From positions 372,001 to 436,000 of the forward strand of contig NZ_JADOTX010000001.1 of the NCBI RefSeq assembly GCF_015751765.1: DNA of 64,000 nucleotides, given 5' to 3'. The position numbers and the translations under genes are program-made. Within the stretch, counting starts at the first letter, position 1. Every line of letters begins with the position of its first letter. This DNA comes from Micromonospora ureilytica (lineage in GTDB: Bacteria; Actinomycetota; Actinomycetes; Mycobacteriales; Micromonosporaceae). Shown here in pieces: positions 1 through 7,801 of the stretch. Below the pieces are notes generated by a model, which made no database searches, had not been told where the DNA came from, and was given only the letters and a program-made list of their open reading frames with translations.

Positions 1-417
1 GCGGCGCTGCTGGTGACCGCCGACCACGGGCAGCTCGACATCCCCGCCGCGCACCGCTTCGACCTGGACACCGATCCGCGACTGCGGGCCGGGGTGCGGC
101 TGGTGGCCGGCGAGGCCCGGGTGCGCTACCTGCACGTCGAGCCGGGCGCGGTCGAGGACGTGCGGGCCACCTGGTCGGAGGTGCTGGGCGCCGCAGCCCG
201 GGTACGCACCCGCGCGGAGATGGTGGCCACCGGCTGGTTCGGGCCGGTGCCCGAGGAGCACCTGGGCCGGATCGGCGACGTGGTGGTGACCTGCAACGAC
301 ACGTACGCGGTCATGGCCAGTCGCACCGAGCGGCCGATGGCGTCGAAGTTGGTGGCCTACCACGGGTCGGACACCGCCGCCGAGCTGACCGTGCCGCTGT
401 TGGTGGTCCGGGGCTGA
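1..417 (+). CDS. Alkaline phosphatase superfamily protein, C-terminal part (5' truncated)
   Basis: The reading frame is open from base 1, so the gene begins upstream of the window; 138 codons and the stop remain. Residues V-T-A-D-H-G near the visible start match the metal-binding D-H-G motif near the C-terminus of alkaline-phosphatase/nucleotide-pyrophosphatase (type I phosphodiesterase) proteins. The family hydrolyses phosphate esters or diesters at a two-metal site. The tail ends V-P-L-L-V-V-R-G, the usual closing strand of the fold. The exact substrate cannot be read from this fragment. It lies 62 bp upstream of dinB on the same strand, but dinB appears to have its own promoter. Confidence 0.72.
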   Translation, partial: AALLVTADHGQLDIPAAHRFDLDTDPRLRAGVRLVAGEARVRYLHVEPGAVEDVRATWSEVLGAAARVRTRAEMVATGWFGPVPEEHLGRIGDVVVTCNDTYAVMASRTERPMASKLVAYHGSDTAAELTVPLLVVRG

Positions 418-467
418 TCCGGGGACGGTTCGGCACGCTGGCCGATGGTGGTGTCGTACCCCCGGGT

Positions 468-473
468 TAACCT
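468..473 (+). promoter_or_regulatory. -10 box for leaderless dinB transcript
   Basis: TAACCT lies 6 nt before the dinB ATG, and no Shine-Dalgarno sequence precedes the ATG. The spacing would start the transcript at or next to the ATG. No convincing -35 is seen. Confidence 0.5.
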
Positions 474-479
474 GCCGGG

Positions 480-1739
480 ATGGGCCGCAGTCAGTCGTTG
501 CCCCGGGGCGACGATCCGCGCTTCGGGCCGGACGCCGACGACTCCGCCAGCCCGATCCTGCACGTCGACATGGACGCCTTCTTCGCCGCCGTCGAGGTGC
601 GCCGCCGCCCCGAGCTGCGCGGCCAGCCGGTGGTCGTCGGCGGCGTCGGGCCGCGCGGGGTGGTCAGCTCGGCCAGCTACGAGGCCCGCCGGTACGGCGT
701 ACGCAGCGCGATGCCGACCAGTCAGGCCCGGGCCCGCTGCCCCCACGCGGTCTACCTGCCACCGGATTTCTCCGCCTACACGGCCGCCTCCCGGGCCGTC
801 ATGCAGATCTTCCGGGACGTCACGCCGCTGGTCGAGCCGCTCTCCCTCGACGAGGCGTTCCTCGACGTGACAGGCGCCCGTCGGCTCTTCGGCTCCCCGG
901 CCACCATCGCCCGGCTGATCCGTCGCCGGGTCGCCGACGAGCAGGCGCTGACCTGCTCGGTAGGGGTGGCGCCGACGAAGTTCGTGGCCAAGCTGGGCTC
1001 CACCCGGGCCAAGCCGGACGGCCTGCTGGTCGTGCCCCCGGGGCAGGTGCTCGACTTCCTGCACCCGCTGCCGGTGGACGCCCTGTGGGGGGTGGGGGAG
1101 CGCGCCGCCGAGGCGCTGCGCCGGCTCGGCCTGACCACAGTCGGCGACCTCGCCGAGGCGCCGGTGGGCATGCTCCGCCGAGCTGTCGGTGCCGCCTCGG
1201 CGTCGCACCTGCACGAGTTGGCCTGGGGGCGCGACCCGCGCGGGGTCAGTCCCGAGCACGTCGACAAGTCGATAGGCGCCGAGGTGACCTTCGACGTCGA
1301 CGTGGCCGACCCGCTGGAGATCCGCCGTGCGTTGCTCGCGCTCAGCACGAAGGTCGGCGTCCGGTTGCGCGGCTCCGGTCAGGTCGGGCGCACCGTCTCG
1401 CTCAAGGTCCGGCTGGCCGACTTTCGCACCGTCAGCCGATCTCGCACCCTGGACGTTCCCACCGACACCGCCCGCGAGATGTTCGAAACGGTCTGGGCGC
1501 TCTACACCGCCTTGGACCCGGGTGAGCGGATCCGACTCGTCGGTGTCCGGGTGGAAGGGCTCTCCTCGGCGCAGGGTGCTCCCCGGCAACTCACCCTCGG
1601 CGCGCCCGAGCGCGGTTGGCGCGAAGCGGAAGCTGCCGCGGACGCCGCCGCTGCCCGTTTCGGGCGGTCCGTCATAGGTCCGGCCAGTCTGATGGGCGAC
1701 CGTGACGCCCGTCGAAACGAAAATCCACCCCGCCCATAG
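480..1739 (+). CDS. dinB: DNA polymerase IV (Y-family translesion polymerase)
   Basis: 419 aa. Y-family polymerase that copies damaged templates with low fidelity. The N-terminal palm motif H-V-D-M-D-A-F-F-A-A-V-E (about residues 23-34) supplies the first metal-binding Asp. S-L-D-E-A-F-L-D-V (about 121-129) supplies the second acidic pair. Helix-hairpin-helix residues (W-G-V-G and following, about 203-230) and the little-finger domain (about 250-370) follow in normal order, and the length is typical for actinobacterial DinB. The ATG at 480 sits 6 nt after TAACCT, which suggests a leaderless message. There is no clear beta-clamp motif at the extreme C-terminus, where the tail is basic and low in complexity. 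SOS control is not evident: I saw no LexA-type box. Confidence 0.95.
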   Translation: MGRSQSLPRGDDPRFGPDADDSASPILHVDMDAFFAAVEVRRRPELRGQPVVVGGVGPRGVVSSASYEARRYGVRSAMPTSQARARCPHAVYLPPDFSAYTAASRAVMQIFRDVTPLVEPLSLDEAFLDVTGARRLFGSPATIARLIRRRVADEQALTCSVGVAPTKFVAKLGSTRAKPDGLLVVPPGQVLDFLHPLPVDALWGVGERAAEALRRLGLTTVGDLAEAPVGMLRRAVGAASASHLHELAWGRDPRGVSPEHVDKSIGAEVTFDVDVADPLEIRRALLALSTKVGVRLRGSGQVGRTVSLKVRLADFRTVSRSRTLDVPTDTAREMFETVWALYTALDPGERIRLVGVRVEGLSSAQGAPRQLTLGAPERGWREAEAAADAAAARFGRSVIGPASLMGDRDARRNENPPRP

Positions 1740-1750
1740 GTCGTCCCGCT

Positions 1751-1778
1751 TTCCGACGCGCGACCCCCCTCGTAGACT
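1751..1778 (+). promoter_or_regulatory. Candidate promoter for the DUF3040 gene
   Basis: TTCCGA (1751-1756), a 16-nt spacer and TAGACT (1773-1778) resemble a sigma-A promoter. This gives a 5' leader of about 70 nt before GTG 1856. Confidence 0.4.
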
Positions 1779-1855
1779 TGCGGGTAAGCAGCCGGTTGGC
1801 TGCCACGGTCTGTCGGCCCGAGTGGGCCCGACCAACGTGACCGGGGAGGAGTGCC

Positions 1856-2257
1856 GTGCCGCTCTCGGAGCACGAGCAGCGGCTGTTCGAGCAGATCGAG
1901 CGGTCGCTTGCCGAGGACCCCAAATTCGCCTCGGCCGTGCGCGCCAGCGATCCGCGCTTCCATGCGCGGCGTCGCCTGCTCGTCGCCGCCGGCGTCATCA
2001 TCGCTGGCTTGGCTCTACTGGTCTATGGCGCGGTGATCAAGACTCCACCGCTGGCGGTGGCGGGCTTTGTCGTCATGCTGGCGTCGGCCGCGTTCGCGGT
2101 GCAGTCGCACCGGCGGGCGCAGTCACCCGACCTGCACGTGGTGGGCGGCACGACGAGTCGTCGTCGTCCCCGCGGCGGTGGCCGATCCGGTCGCCGGTCG
2201 TCAATCCTGGACCGCATGGAGGACAGGTGGCGGCAGCGCCCGGAGGGGCACCGCTGA
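1856..2257 (+). CDS. DUF3040 family membrane protein
   Basis: 133 aa, GTG start with a strong GGGGAGGA ribosome site 6 nt upstream. The N-terminus, M-P-L-S-E-H-E-Q-R-L-F-E-Q-I-E, is the DUF3040 signature: a short amphipathic cytoplasmic segment starting with L-S-x-x-E. Two hydrophobic helices follow (about residues 42-60 and 66-84), then an Arg/Gly-rich cytoplasmic tail. DUF3040 proteins are small actinobacterial membrane proteins of unknown role, often near division or cell-wall genes. The gene is flanked by its own promoter and a terminator, so it is probably monocistronic. Confidence 0.85.
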   Translation: MPLSEHEQRLFEQIERSLAEDPKFASAVRASDPRFHARRRLLVAAGVIIAGLALLVYGAVIKTPPLAVAGFVVMLASAAFAVQSHRRAQSPDLHVVGGTTSRRRPRGGGRSGRRSSILDRMEDRWRQRPEGHR

Positions 2258-2263
2258 GCCGGT

Positions 2264-2280
2264 CCCGCCGCTGAGGCGGG
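2264..2280 (+). terminator. Hairpin after the DUF3040 gene
   Basis: CCCGCC, a 5-nt loop and GGCGGG form a 6-bp GC stem 7 nt after the stop codon. There is no U tract, as is common in high-GC actinomycetes. Confidence 0.55.
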
Positions 2281-2372
2281 CCGTACGCCGCGACGAGCGG
2301 TCGCCGGGCACCAGCCCCGGCGACCCCTGTCGTATCCGCGCGCCCTTCTCCGCCGCGCCCCCTCCCGCATGA

Positions 2373-2441
2373 TCGTGCTCGATCCTGGAAGTAGTGGCAT
2401 CGCGCGCGAGGCGAAGGGCCTCTTTCCTGGATCGAGCACGA
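2373..2441. repeat. Inverted repeat, 13-bp arms
   Basis: TCGTGCTCGATCC (2373-2385) is repeated in reverse complement at 2429-2441. After one mismatch the pairing continues for 4 bp, around a 43-nt loop. It resembles dispersed intergenic hairpin elements more than a simple terminator. The intergenic stretch 2258-2554 holds this element and the two terminator-like hairpins; I see no gene in it. Confidence 0.6.
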
Positions 2442-2523
2442 CCTTGGGTGGCCCGCCCGGTAGTCGCTGAGCCGCCGCGCCCCCGGTCGCATCCGCGCAG
2501 GACGACGTCGACCCGACGAACCC

Positions 2524-2551
2524 AACCCCACCCCGGCGCCGGGGTGGGGTT
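2524..2551 (-). terminator. 28-nt perfect palindrome ending the moxR operon
   Basis: Bases 2524-2551 form a perfect GC-rich palindrome (AACCCCACCCCGGC and its complement). It starts 3 nt after the stop of the minus-strand transglutaminase gene. It could stop transcription from both directions. Confidence 0.7.
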
Positions 2552-2554
2552 CGG

Positions 2555-5026
2555 TCAGCGAGCGGCCCGGTCGGCCAGCAGCCGTCGAGGGTTCCACCGC
2601 AGCAGCCGGTACCGGGTCCGCCCGGTGAGCGCCACCATGAGGCCGGACCTGTCCGCCAGGCTGGTACGCCAGCGCAGCAGCACCGAGGGCGGCAGGACGG
2701 CGGCGAGCAGCCGGGTCCGTCGATCCGCCCGCGTGGCGAGTGCCCCACGGACGGCGCGTAGCGCCGGCAGCAACCGCTCACCGGTCAGCGGATCCCGCGC
2801 GTAGCGGGCCCGCTCCTCCGCCCGGCCGAGCAGCCGCGCCGACCCGATCGCGTCGTCGTCGTCGAGGGTGTCCCGGACCAGCCGGTCCGCTGTCGCCCTG
2901 GGCGTCTCGGTCGGATCGACCGGGACCCGGAAGTCCACGAGCGTGTCGAGCAGCTCCGCCCAGGCGGCGTGCGCGTCCGCGCGGGCCCGGCTGGCGTCCA
3001 CGCCGACCACCACCTGTCGCGCCCCCGGCTCGCTGTCGCCGTCGACCCTGGCGGAGGTCATCGCCCCGCTCACCACGCGGCCACCCCGTCGACGGCGCAG
3101 GGCCATCCGGCGCAGAGCGGGCACCGCGAGCAGCGCCAGCAGGGCCACCAGGCCCGCCACCCACCAGGGCCAGACCGGTGGCTGCTCGTTCGGCGTCGTC
3201 CCACCGAGAGCAAGCCCGTCGTCGGTGTCCCGGTCGGCGTTGTCCGGGCTGGTCGGCCCGGCCGAGGCGCCCGGGTCCGACGGGGTGTCCGTGACGCCGG
3301 TGCCCGGGGTGGACGGCTCCGGCGCGTCAGTGTCCGGTGCCCAGGCCGACCGGGTGGAGCCGGGCACCCCGTACGCCGGGGTGGCGTCGAACGGCACCCA
3401 ACCGGCCCCGTCGAAGTAGACCTCGGTCCAGGCGTGCAGGTTGAGGTTGGTCAACGTGAAGGTGTCACCGTCGCGCTTGCTGCCGTTGGTGAACCCGAAC
3501 GCCACCCGGGCCGGGATGCCAGCCGCGCGGACCAGCCAGGCCATCGCGGCGGCGTACTGCTGGCAGTAGCCGACCTTGTTCGTCAGAAAGTTGACGATGT
3601 CCTGACCGCTGCTGCCGCTCTCGGTGCTCAACCGGTAGCTGAACCCGTTGTCCGCCGAGAAGTGCTGGTAGATCGCCAACACCCGGTCGTAGTCCGTGCG
3701 CTTGCCCTGGACCAACCCCTTGACCAAGTCCTCCACCTCGGGCACCGCCCCGGGAGTGGCGGTCATCTGTCGGCGTACCGGATGGTCGGTCGGCAGTGGT
3801 TGCGCGCCCCGCAGCGAGGTGGGCGTGAAGGTCGAGCGGACGTAGTCGAAGGAGTACTTCCGCCCCCGGGAGTTCTCCCGGTTGGAGAAGACGACCTGCT
3901 GGTTGGTGTCGTAGAGCCAGTTGTCGCTGAGGTTGTCGGTGCGGGTCGGCTCGGCGTACACCGGCATCAGCGACATGTTCAGGTTCTTGGTGACCTCGAC
4001 GGTCGCCTGGTAGGTGGTCTGCTTCACGCCCTGGCCGGCGCGGTCGGCCGGATCCGGGAGGTCCCGGTTGACCGACCGGCCGCTGGGGTTGCGCGCCTGG
4101 AAACCATTGGGGCGCAGCTCGTCGGCGACCGCGTAACGCAGGTAGAACGGGCTCTGCTCGGACGTCTTCACCTTGACCAGGTCGGCTACCTGGGACTGGT
4201 TGAGCTGGCCGGCGAGCGAGGCGAACAGGTCGATCCGACCCGACGTACCGCCCGAGCCGGCCCCGTTGCCGTTGCCGTTGCCCGGCGCTCGGCTGAGCGA
4301 GTCGAGCAGCCCGCCGGTCATGCCGGGCACCGCCAGCGGCAGCACCACCGCCAGGGCCACCCCGACCGCCGCGAGCCGGCGGCCGGCGGACGCCAGCGGT
4401 GAGGACTCCCACACGTCGACGTCGCGGCCGTCACCTGTGAAACGGCGCCCGAAGCGGCGTACCCGGTCGACGTTGTCGGTGACCAGCAGCCAGAGGTAAC
4501 CGGCGGCGCCCACCACGAACGGCGCCGCGGGGACGCTGTCCACGTAGACGGCGACCGGCACCGAGTAGATGGCGAGCATCGGCAGCCCCGCCAGCGCGGG
4601 CCGGCGCAGCCCCACGGCCAGGACGTCCACCAGTACGGCGACCCCGCCGACGCCGAGCACGGCGATGAACAGCAGCGGGTCCGTGTCCGGGACCTCGACC
4701 CCGTACGAGCGCATGTCCTGCATGGAGCCGGCGAGCAGATCGCCGAAGTACGCGAACGTGCCCGGGGTGGGCAGGATCGCGAGCAACTCCTCACCGCTGG
4801 GGAACAGCCAGGTCAGGGCGAGCATCAGGCCGGCCAGCATGCCCAGCACCTGACCCCACAGCGGTGCTCGGGCGAGGCGGGTCAACGCGGCGACCCCGGC
4901 CACCACGGCGACCGCGATGATGGACTCGATCAACCACGTCCAGCCCTGGAAGATGGCCGACAGCGGCGCGGCGGCCAGCAGCGTGGCAGCGGCCGCCACC
5001 ACGCCGATGTTCCGACTGCTGATCAT
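2555..5026 (-). CDS. Transglutaminase-like membrane protein (DUF3488/TgpA type)
   Basis: 823 aa from ATG 5026, which has GGAAGG 8-9 nt upstream; an in-frame start at 5104 would overlap the upstream gene. The N-terminal ~220 residues hold about six membrane helices (DUF3488-like). A large extracellular region follows with a transglutaminase-like core. Its catalytic triad is readable as C488 (in G-Y-C-Q-Q-Y), H531 (in L-H-A-W-T-E-V) and D547 (in F-D-A-T-P). A Ser/Pro/Thr-rich linker (~570-610) leads to another membrane helix and a cytoplasmic DUF4129-like tail. It is the last gene of a MoxR-DUF58-transglutaminase operon, a widespread arrangement thought to concern envelope protein processing or assembly. 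The substrate is unknown. Confidence 0.88.
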   Translation of the reverse strand: MISSRNIGVVAAAATLLAAAPLSAIFQGWTWLIESIIAVAVVAGVAALTRLARAPLWGQVLGMLAGLMLALTWLFPSGEELLAILPTPGTFAYFGDLLAGSMQDMRSYGVEVPDTDPLLFIAVLGVGGVAVLVDVLAVGLRRPALAGLPMLAIYSVPVAVYVDSVPAAPFVVGAAGYLWLLVTDNVDRVRRFGRRFTGDGRDVDVWESSPLASAGRRLAAVGVALAVVLPLAVPGMTGGLLDSLSRAPGNGNGNGAGSGGTSGRIDLFASLAGQLNQSQVADLVKVKTSEQSPFYLRYAVADELRPNGFQARNPSGRSVNRDLPDPADRAGQGVKQTTYQATVEVTKNLNMSLMPVYAEPTRTDNLSDNWLYDTNQQVVFSNRENSRGRKYSFDYVRSTFTPTSLRGAQPLPTDHPVRRQMTATPGAVPEVEDLVKGLVQGKRTDYDRVLAIYQHFSADNGFSYRLSTESGSSGQDIVNFLTNKVGYCQQYAAAMAWLVRAAGIPARVAFGFTNGSKRDGDTFTLTNLNLHAWTEVYFDGAGWVPFDATPAYGVPGSTRSAWAPDTDAPEPSTPGTGVTDTPSDPGASAGPTSPDNADRDTDDGLALGGTTPNEQPPVWPWWVAGLVALLALLAVPALRRMALRRRRGGRVVSGAMTSARVDGDSEPGARQVVVGVDASRARADAHAAWAELLDTLVDFRVPVDPTETPRATADRLVRDTLDDDDAIGSARLLGRAEERARYARDPLTGERLLPALRAVRGALATRADRRTRLLAAVLPPSVLLRWRTSLADRSGLMVALTGRTRYRLLRWNPRRLLADRAAR

Positions 5027-5042
5027 GAGGGGAGCCTTCCGT

Positions 5043-6341
5043 TCATCGCACACCACCGGCGACCGTCTCGGCCAGCGCGGCCCGCAGGGCGAACCCCTGG
5101 GCACCCCGGCCGACCTGCGGCCACAGCGTCGGCAGCCGGCCGCCGTGGTCGACGCCGACCACCCGCCAGCCGCTCTGCAGCATGGCGAGGACGGCGGCGG
5201 CGTGGGCGTGCTCCGCCTCGGCCCGGGCCTTCTCCGGCAGGCTGAGCCAGGTGGAGCTGTTCAGGAGGAAGCCGACGCAGGTGGCGCCGTTGCCTCGCAG
5301 CCCGGCCAGCAGCTCCGCCTCGGCCACGCTCACCGTGCCGAACAGGCCGATGATCAGACCGCCGTCGGCGCGTTGGCGGACCCGCTGCACGAGGCCGGTG
5401 AGTTCGGCGCGCTGATCCAGTCGTACCTCCGCGAGGTGGTCGAGCAGCGCGCCGTCCCCGCCGGCCTCCGAGGCGTCCACATCCGCCCCCGAGCCGGTGA
5501 CCAGGCGCAACTTGTAACCGGCCTGCCGCAGGTGGACGGCGATGCTCGCGGCGGCCGAGACCGACCACTCGAAACTGGCCGTCGGCCCCTCGCCGCGGTG
5601 CCCGTACGCCCGGGTGTCCAGGACGACAGTGGCCCGGCTCTCCCACGGTTGTTCCTCGCGGCGCACCATCAGCTCGCCGGTGCGGGCCGTGGACTTCCAG
5701 TGCACCCGGCGCAGGTCGTCGCCGCGCCGGTACTCCCGGGTCGCCGCGTCGTCCTCGCCGTGCACCGCCACCGAGCGGGCCCGGCTGTCGCCGCTGCCCG
5801 CGTACTCCCCGGGAAGCCGGACCGACGGCAGCGGGGTGACCTGCGGGATGACCGTCAGGTGGTCGGTGCTGGGGAAGGAGCGGGTGAGCTCGCAGAGACC
5901 GAACGGGTCGGTCATCCGGACGACCAGCGGGCCCACGTCGTAGCGGCCCCGCACGTCGGCCCGCACGGTGTACGCCACGGAGCTGGCCTGGTGGGCGCCG
6001 AGCCGCTCCAACACCACCCGGGGCCGGCTGCCCAGCGCGTAGGGCAGCCGGTCCTCCAGGAGCAGGGTGCCGGTCGGCAGCCGGGAGAGGTTCTGCAGGC
6101 GCAGCACCACCCGGGAGTTGGCGCCCACCGGAACCCGGTGCGGGTCCAGCGAACGGTTGCAGGCCAGCTTGTAGCGGCTCCGCCCGACGTAGGCGGCGGC
6201 CAGCAACGGCAGGATGGCCAACAGGACGGCCACCCGGAGCAGGTCCTTCTCGCCGAGGATGCCGGCCGAGATCGCCGCCGCGACCGCGGCGGCGAGGAAG
6301 GACCGCCCGCGGGTGGTCAGCCCGCGTAGCCCGGCACGCAC
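5043..6341 (-). CDS. DUF58 domain protein
   Basis: 432 aa from GTG 6341, which is preceded by GGAGG with 8 nt spacing and overlaps nothing; the moxR stop ends 1 nt before it. Two membrane helices lie at about residues 12-50. The DUF58 signature, including R-R-G-D-D-L-R-R-V-H-W-K-S-T-A-R, is at about 195-215, and the C-terminal half resembles a von Willebrand A fold. DUF58 proteins are partners of MoxR AAA+ ATPases. In this three-gene operon it probably links the MoxR chaperone to the membrane-anchored transglutaminase. That functional link comes from family context, not from a motif here. Confidence 0.9.
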   Translation of the reverse strand: MRAGLRGLTTRGRSFLAAAVAAAISAGILGEKDLLRVAVLLAILPLLAAAYVGRSRYKLACNRSLDPHRVPVGANSRVVLRLQNLSRLPTGTLLLEDRLPYALGSRPRVVLERLGAHQASSVAYTVRADVRGRYDVGPLVVRMTDPFGLCELTRSFPSTDHLTVIPQVTPLPSVRLPGEYAGSGDSRARSVAVHGEDDAATREYRRGDDLRRVHWKSTARTGELMVRREEQPWESRATVVLDTRAYGHRGEGPTASFEWSVSAAASIAVHLRQAGYKLRLVTGSGADVDASEAGGDGALLDHLAEVRLDQRAELTGLVQRVRQRADGGLIIGLFGTVSVAEAELLAGLRGNGATCVGFLLNSSTWLSLPEKARAEAEHAHAAAVLAMLQSGWRVVGVDHGGRLPTLWPQVGRGAQGFALRAALAETVAGGVR

Positions 6342-6342
6342 G

Positions 6343-7398
6343 TCATGGCCTCCGCGGCTCGTAGGGTGCGCGACCGTTGCCGGTGGCGGGGGGCCGGGTG
6401 TCGTACGGGTTGCGCTGCCGATCGTGGGGCAGCGGCAGGCGGTGCACCAGCTCGGAGACGATCGCGTCGGTGGTGCGCCGGGCGAGCTGCGCGTCGGCGG
6501 TCGGGATGATCCGGTGGGCGAGCACCGGCACCGCCAGGGCCTGCAGGTCGTCGGGGAGGACGTAGTCGCGCCCCTCCAGGGCGGCGACCGCCCGGGCGGT
6601 GCGCAGCAGTTGCAGGGTCGCCCGGGGGGACGCGCCGAGCCGCAGGTCGGGGGCCTCACGGGTGGCGGTGACCAGGTCGATCGCGTACTGCTTGACCGCG
6701 TCGGCGACGTGCACCTGCCGGACGGTGGCGATCAGCTGCCGGACGATGGCCGCGTCGGAGACCGCGCGCAGCTCGTTCAGCGGGTCGGTGGCGCCGTGCC
6801 CGTCGAGCATGGCCAGCTCGGCGTGGGAGTCCGGGTAACCCATCGCGATGCGGGCGGTGAACCGGTCGCGCTGCGCCTCCGGCAGCGGGTAGGTCCCCTC
6901 CATCTCGATCGGGTTCTGGGTGGCGATCACCATGAACGGGGTCTGGAGCTGGTACGTCACCCCGTCGACGGTGACCTGCCGCTCCTCCATGCACTCCAGC
7001 AACGCCGACTGGGTCTTCGGCGAGGCCCGGTTGATCTCGTCGCCGACCACCAGGTTGGCGAACACGGCACCGGGGCGGAACTCGAAGTCGTGCGTCTCCT
7101 GGTTGTAGACGCTGACCCCGGTGACGTCGCTGGGCAGCAGGTCGGGGGTGAACTGGATGCGCCGCACGGTGCAGTCGATGGACCGCGCGAGGGCCTTGGC
7201 CAGCTTGGTCTTGCCGACACCCGGGACGTCTTCGATCAGGAGGTGACCCTCGGCGAGCAGGACGGCCAGGGCGAGCCGCACGGTGGCGGTCTTACCCTCG
7301 ATGACCTGCTCGATGTTGGCCACGATGGCCTCGCTGGCGGCGCGGAACTCGTCGTGCGGCAACAGGCCGCCCACCTCGTCCCAGGTCTGTTGTGTCAC
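6343..7398 (-). CDS. MoxR family AAA+ ATPase
   Basis: 351 aa from GTG 7398. A GAGGAGGAGG tract lies just upstream. An in-frame GTG at 7422, 6 nt after TAGAGA, is an alternative leaderless start. Walker A is G-V-G-K-T-K (in E-D-V-P-G-V-G-K-T), Walker B is L-V-V-G-D-E-I-N-R-A, followed by sensor 1 (A-T-Q-N-P) and the arginine-finger region. MoxR ATPases act as chaperones for partner complexes containing vWA or DUF58 proteins. It is the first gene of the operon, with its stop 1 nt from the DUF58 start, so the two are probably co-translated. Confidence 0.93.
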   Translation of the reverse strand: MTQQTWDEVGGLLPHDEFRAASEAIVANIEQVIEGKTATVRLALAVLLAEGHLLIEDVPGVGKTKLAKALARSIDCTVRRIQFTPDLLPSDVTGVSVYNQETHDFEFRPGAVFANLVVGDEINRASPKTQSALLECMEERQVTVDGVTYQLQTPFMVIATQNPIEMEGTYPLPEAQRDRFTARIAMGYPDSHAELAMLDGHGATDPLNELRAVSDAAIVRQLIATVRQVHVADAVKQYAIDLVTATREAPDLRLGASPRATLQLLRTARAVAALEGRDYVLPDDLQALAVPVLAHRIIPTADAQLARRTTDAIVSELVHRLPLPHDRQRNPYDTRPPATGNGRAPYEPRRP

Positions 7399-7426
7399 GG
7401 GCCTCCTCCTCGTCGCCGTCACGGCA

Positions 7427-7440
7427 GCTCTCTAGAGAGC
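7427..7440. promoter_or_regulatory. 14-bp perfect palindrome upstream of moxR
   Basis: GCTCTCTAGAGAGC lies 28 nt upstream of GTG 7398 and overlaps TAGAGA read on the minus strand. It could be an operator or a hairpin in the moxR leader. No known regulator box matches it. Confidence 0.4.
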
Positions 7441-7634
7441 ACCTGGACCCGCCGTTGGGTTCGCGACGTCGAGCCTCGTTTGCCGCAGGAATCTCACTGG
7501 TCTCTCAGGCTAACCATGTTTGTCGTTATCGCCGACCCCCGCAGGTAGTCCGTCGGTTACGCACCGATATTCGCCAGCTCGGGGGAACGGGGTTCGCCCG
7601 ACGCGGGGGCCGGCAGGACGATCCGTGGGCAAGG
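7441..7634. other. Intergenic region between the moxR operon and the leuS leader
   Basis: No gene is seen. It carries the presumed divergent promoters. TAGCCT reads on the minus strand at 7507-7512 in a locally AT-richer stretch and could serve moxR. No recognisable T-box or known riboswitch core is present. Confidence 0.5.
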
Positions 7635-7640
7635 TACACT
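7635..7640 (+). promoter_or_regulatory. -10 box for the leuS leader transcript
   Basis: TACACT lies 7 nt before the ATG of the leader peptide. The transcript should start at or 1 nt before that ATG, giving a leaderless leader peptide. No good -35 is visible. Confidence 0.55.
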
Positions 7641-7647
7641 GCGGGGC

Positions 7648-7686
7648 ATGGCCGGAGTCTTCCTGCTTCTTACCGGGCCGTGCTGA
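7648..7686 (+). CDS. LeuS leader peptide, [12 protein letters not shown]
   Basis: Twelve codons and a stop encode [12 protein letters not shown], with three consecutive leucine codons (CTG CTT CTT) at 7663-7671. CTT is rare in this GC-rich genome, which would sharpen sensitivity to charged tRNA-Leu. A hairpin starts inside the 3' end of the reading frame and an intrinsic terminator follows. This is the layout of a ribosome-mediated attenuator. There is no ribosome site, but TACACT ends 7 nt before the ATG, so the message is probably leaderless. The role is inferred from architecture; translation is not proved. Confidence 0.68.
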   Translation: MAGVFLLLTGPC

Positions 7687-7712
7687 TGCGCTGAACGCAG
7701 CGACAGCACGGC
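7677..7712 (+). promoter_or_regulatory. Leader hairpin (pause/anti-attenuator) of leuS
   Basis: GCCGTGCTG (7677-7685) pairs perfectly with CAGCACGGC (7704-7712), and an inner TGCG/CGCA stem extends it. The 5' arm overlaps the leader peptide's stop codon, so a ribosome stalled on the Leu codons would open the hairpin. The freed 3' arm abuts the terminator stem; CGCAG (7696-7700) can also pair with CTGCG (7721-7725) in the terminator loop. The switching details are inference. Confidence 0.55.
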
Positions 7713-7713
7713 G

Positions 7714-7739
7714 GCCCCTCCTGCGCGAGGGGCTTTTTT
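7714..7739 (+). terminator. Attenuator terminator upstream of leuS
   Basis: GCCCCTC (7714-7720), a 6-nt loop, GAGGGGC (7727-7733) and six T's form a textbook intrinsic terminator. Such a U tract is unusual in this GC-rich window. It lies 62 nt before the leuS start, so it must be read through for leuS to be expressed. Confidence 0.85.
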
Positions 7740-7801
7740 GTGCCCGCCGCCGGCCCGGCCCGGTGGTGCCGAGACGAAGCGAAGCGAAGCGAGGAGAGAC
7801 G

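Noticed and set aside
7626..7800. T-box riboswitch in front of leuS
   Set aside because: No specifier-loop core or conserved T-box sequence; the leader peptide with Leu codons explains the hairpins better.
7771..7800. Third full copy of the 51-bp repeat
   Set aside because: Only the GAAGC triplets and GCGAGGAG resemble it; alignment over the full length fails.
7520..7801. N-terminal extension of leuS
   Set aside because: The frame stays open but crosses a terminator, and ATG 7802 has a strong ribosome site and fits the LeuRS family N-terminus.
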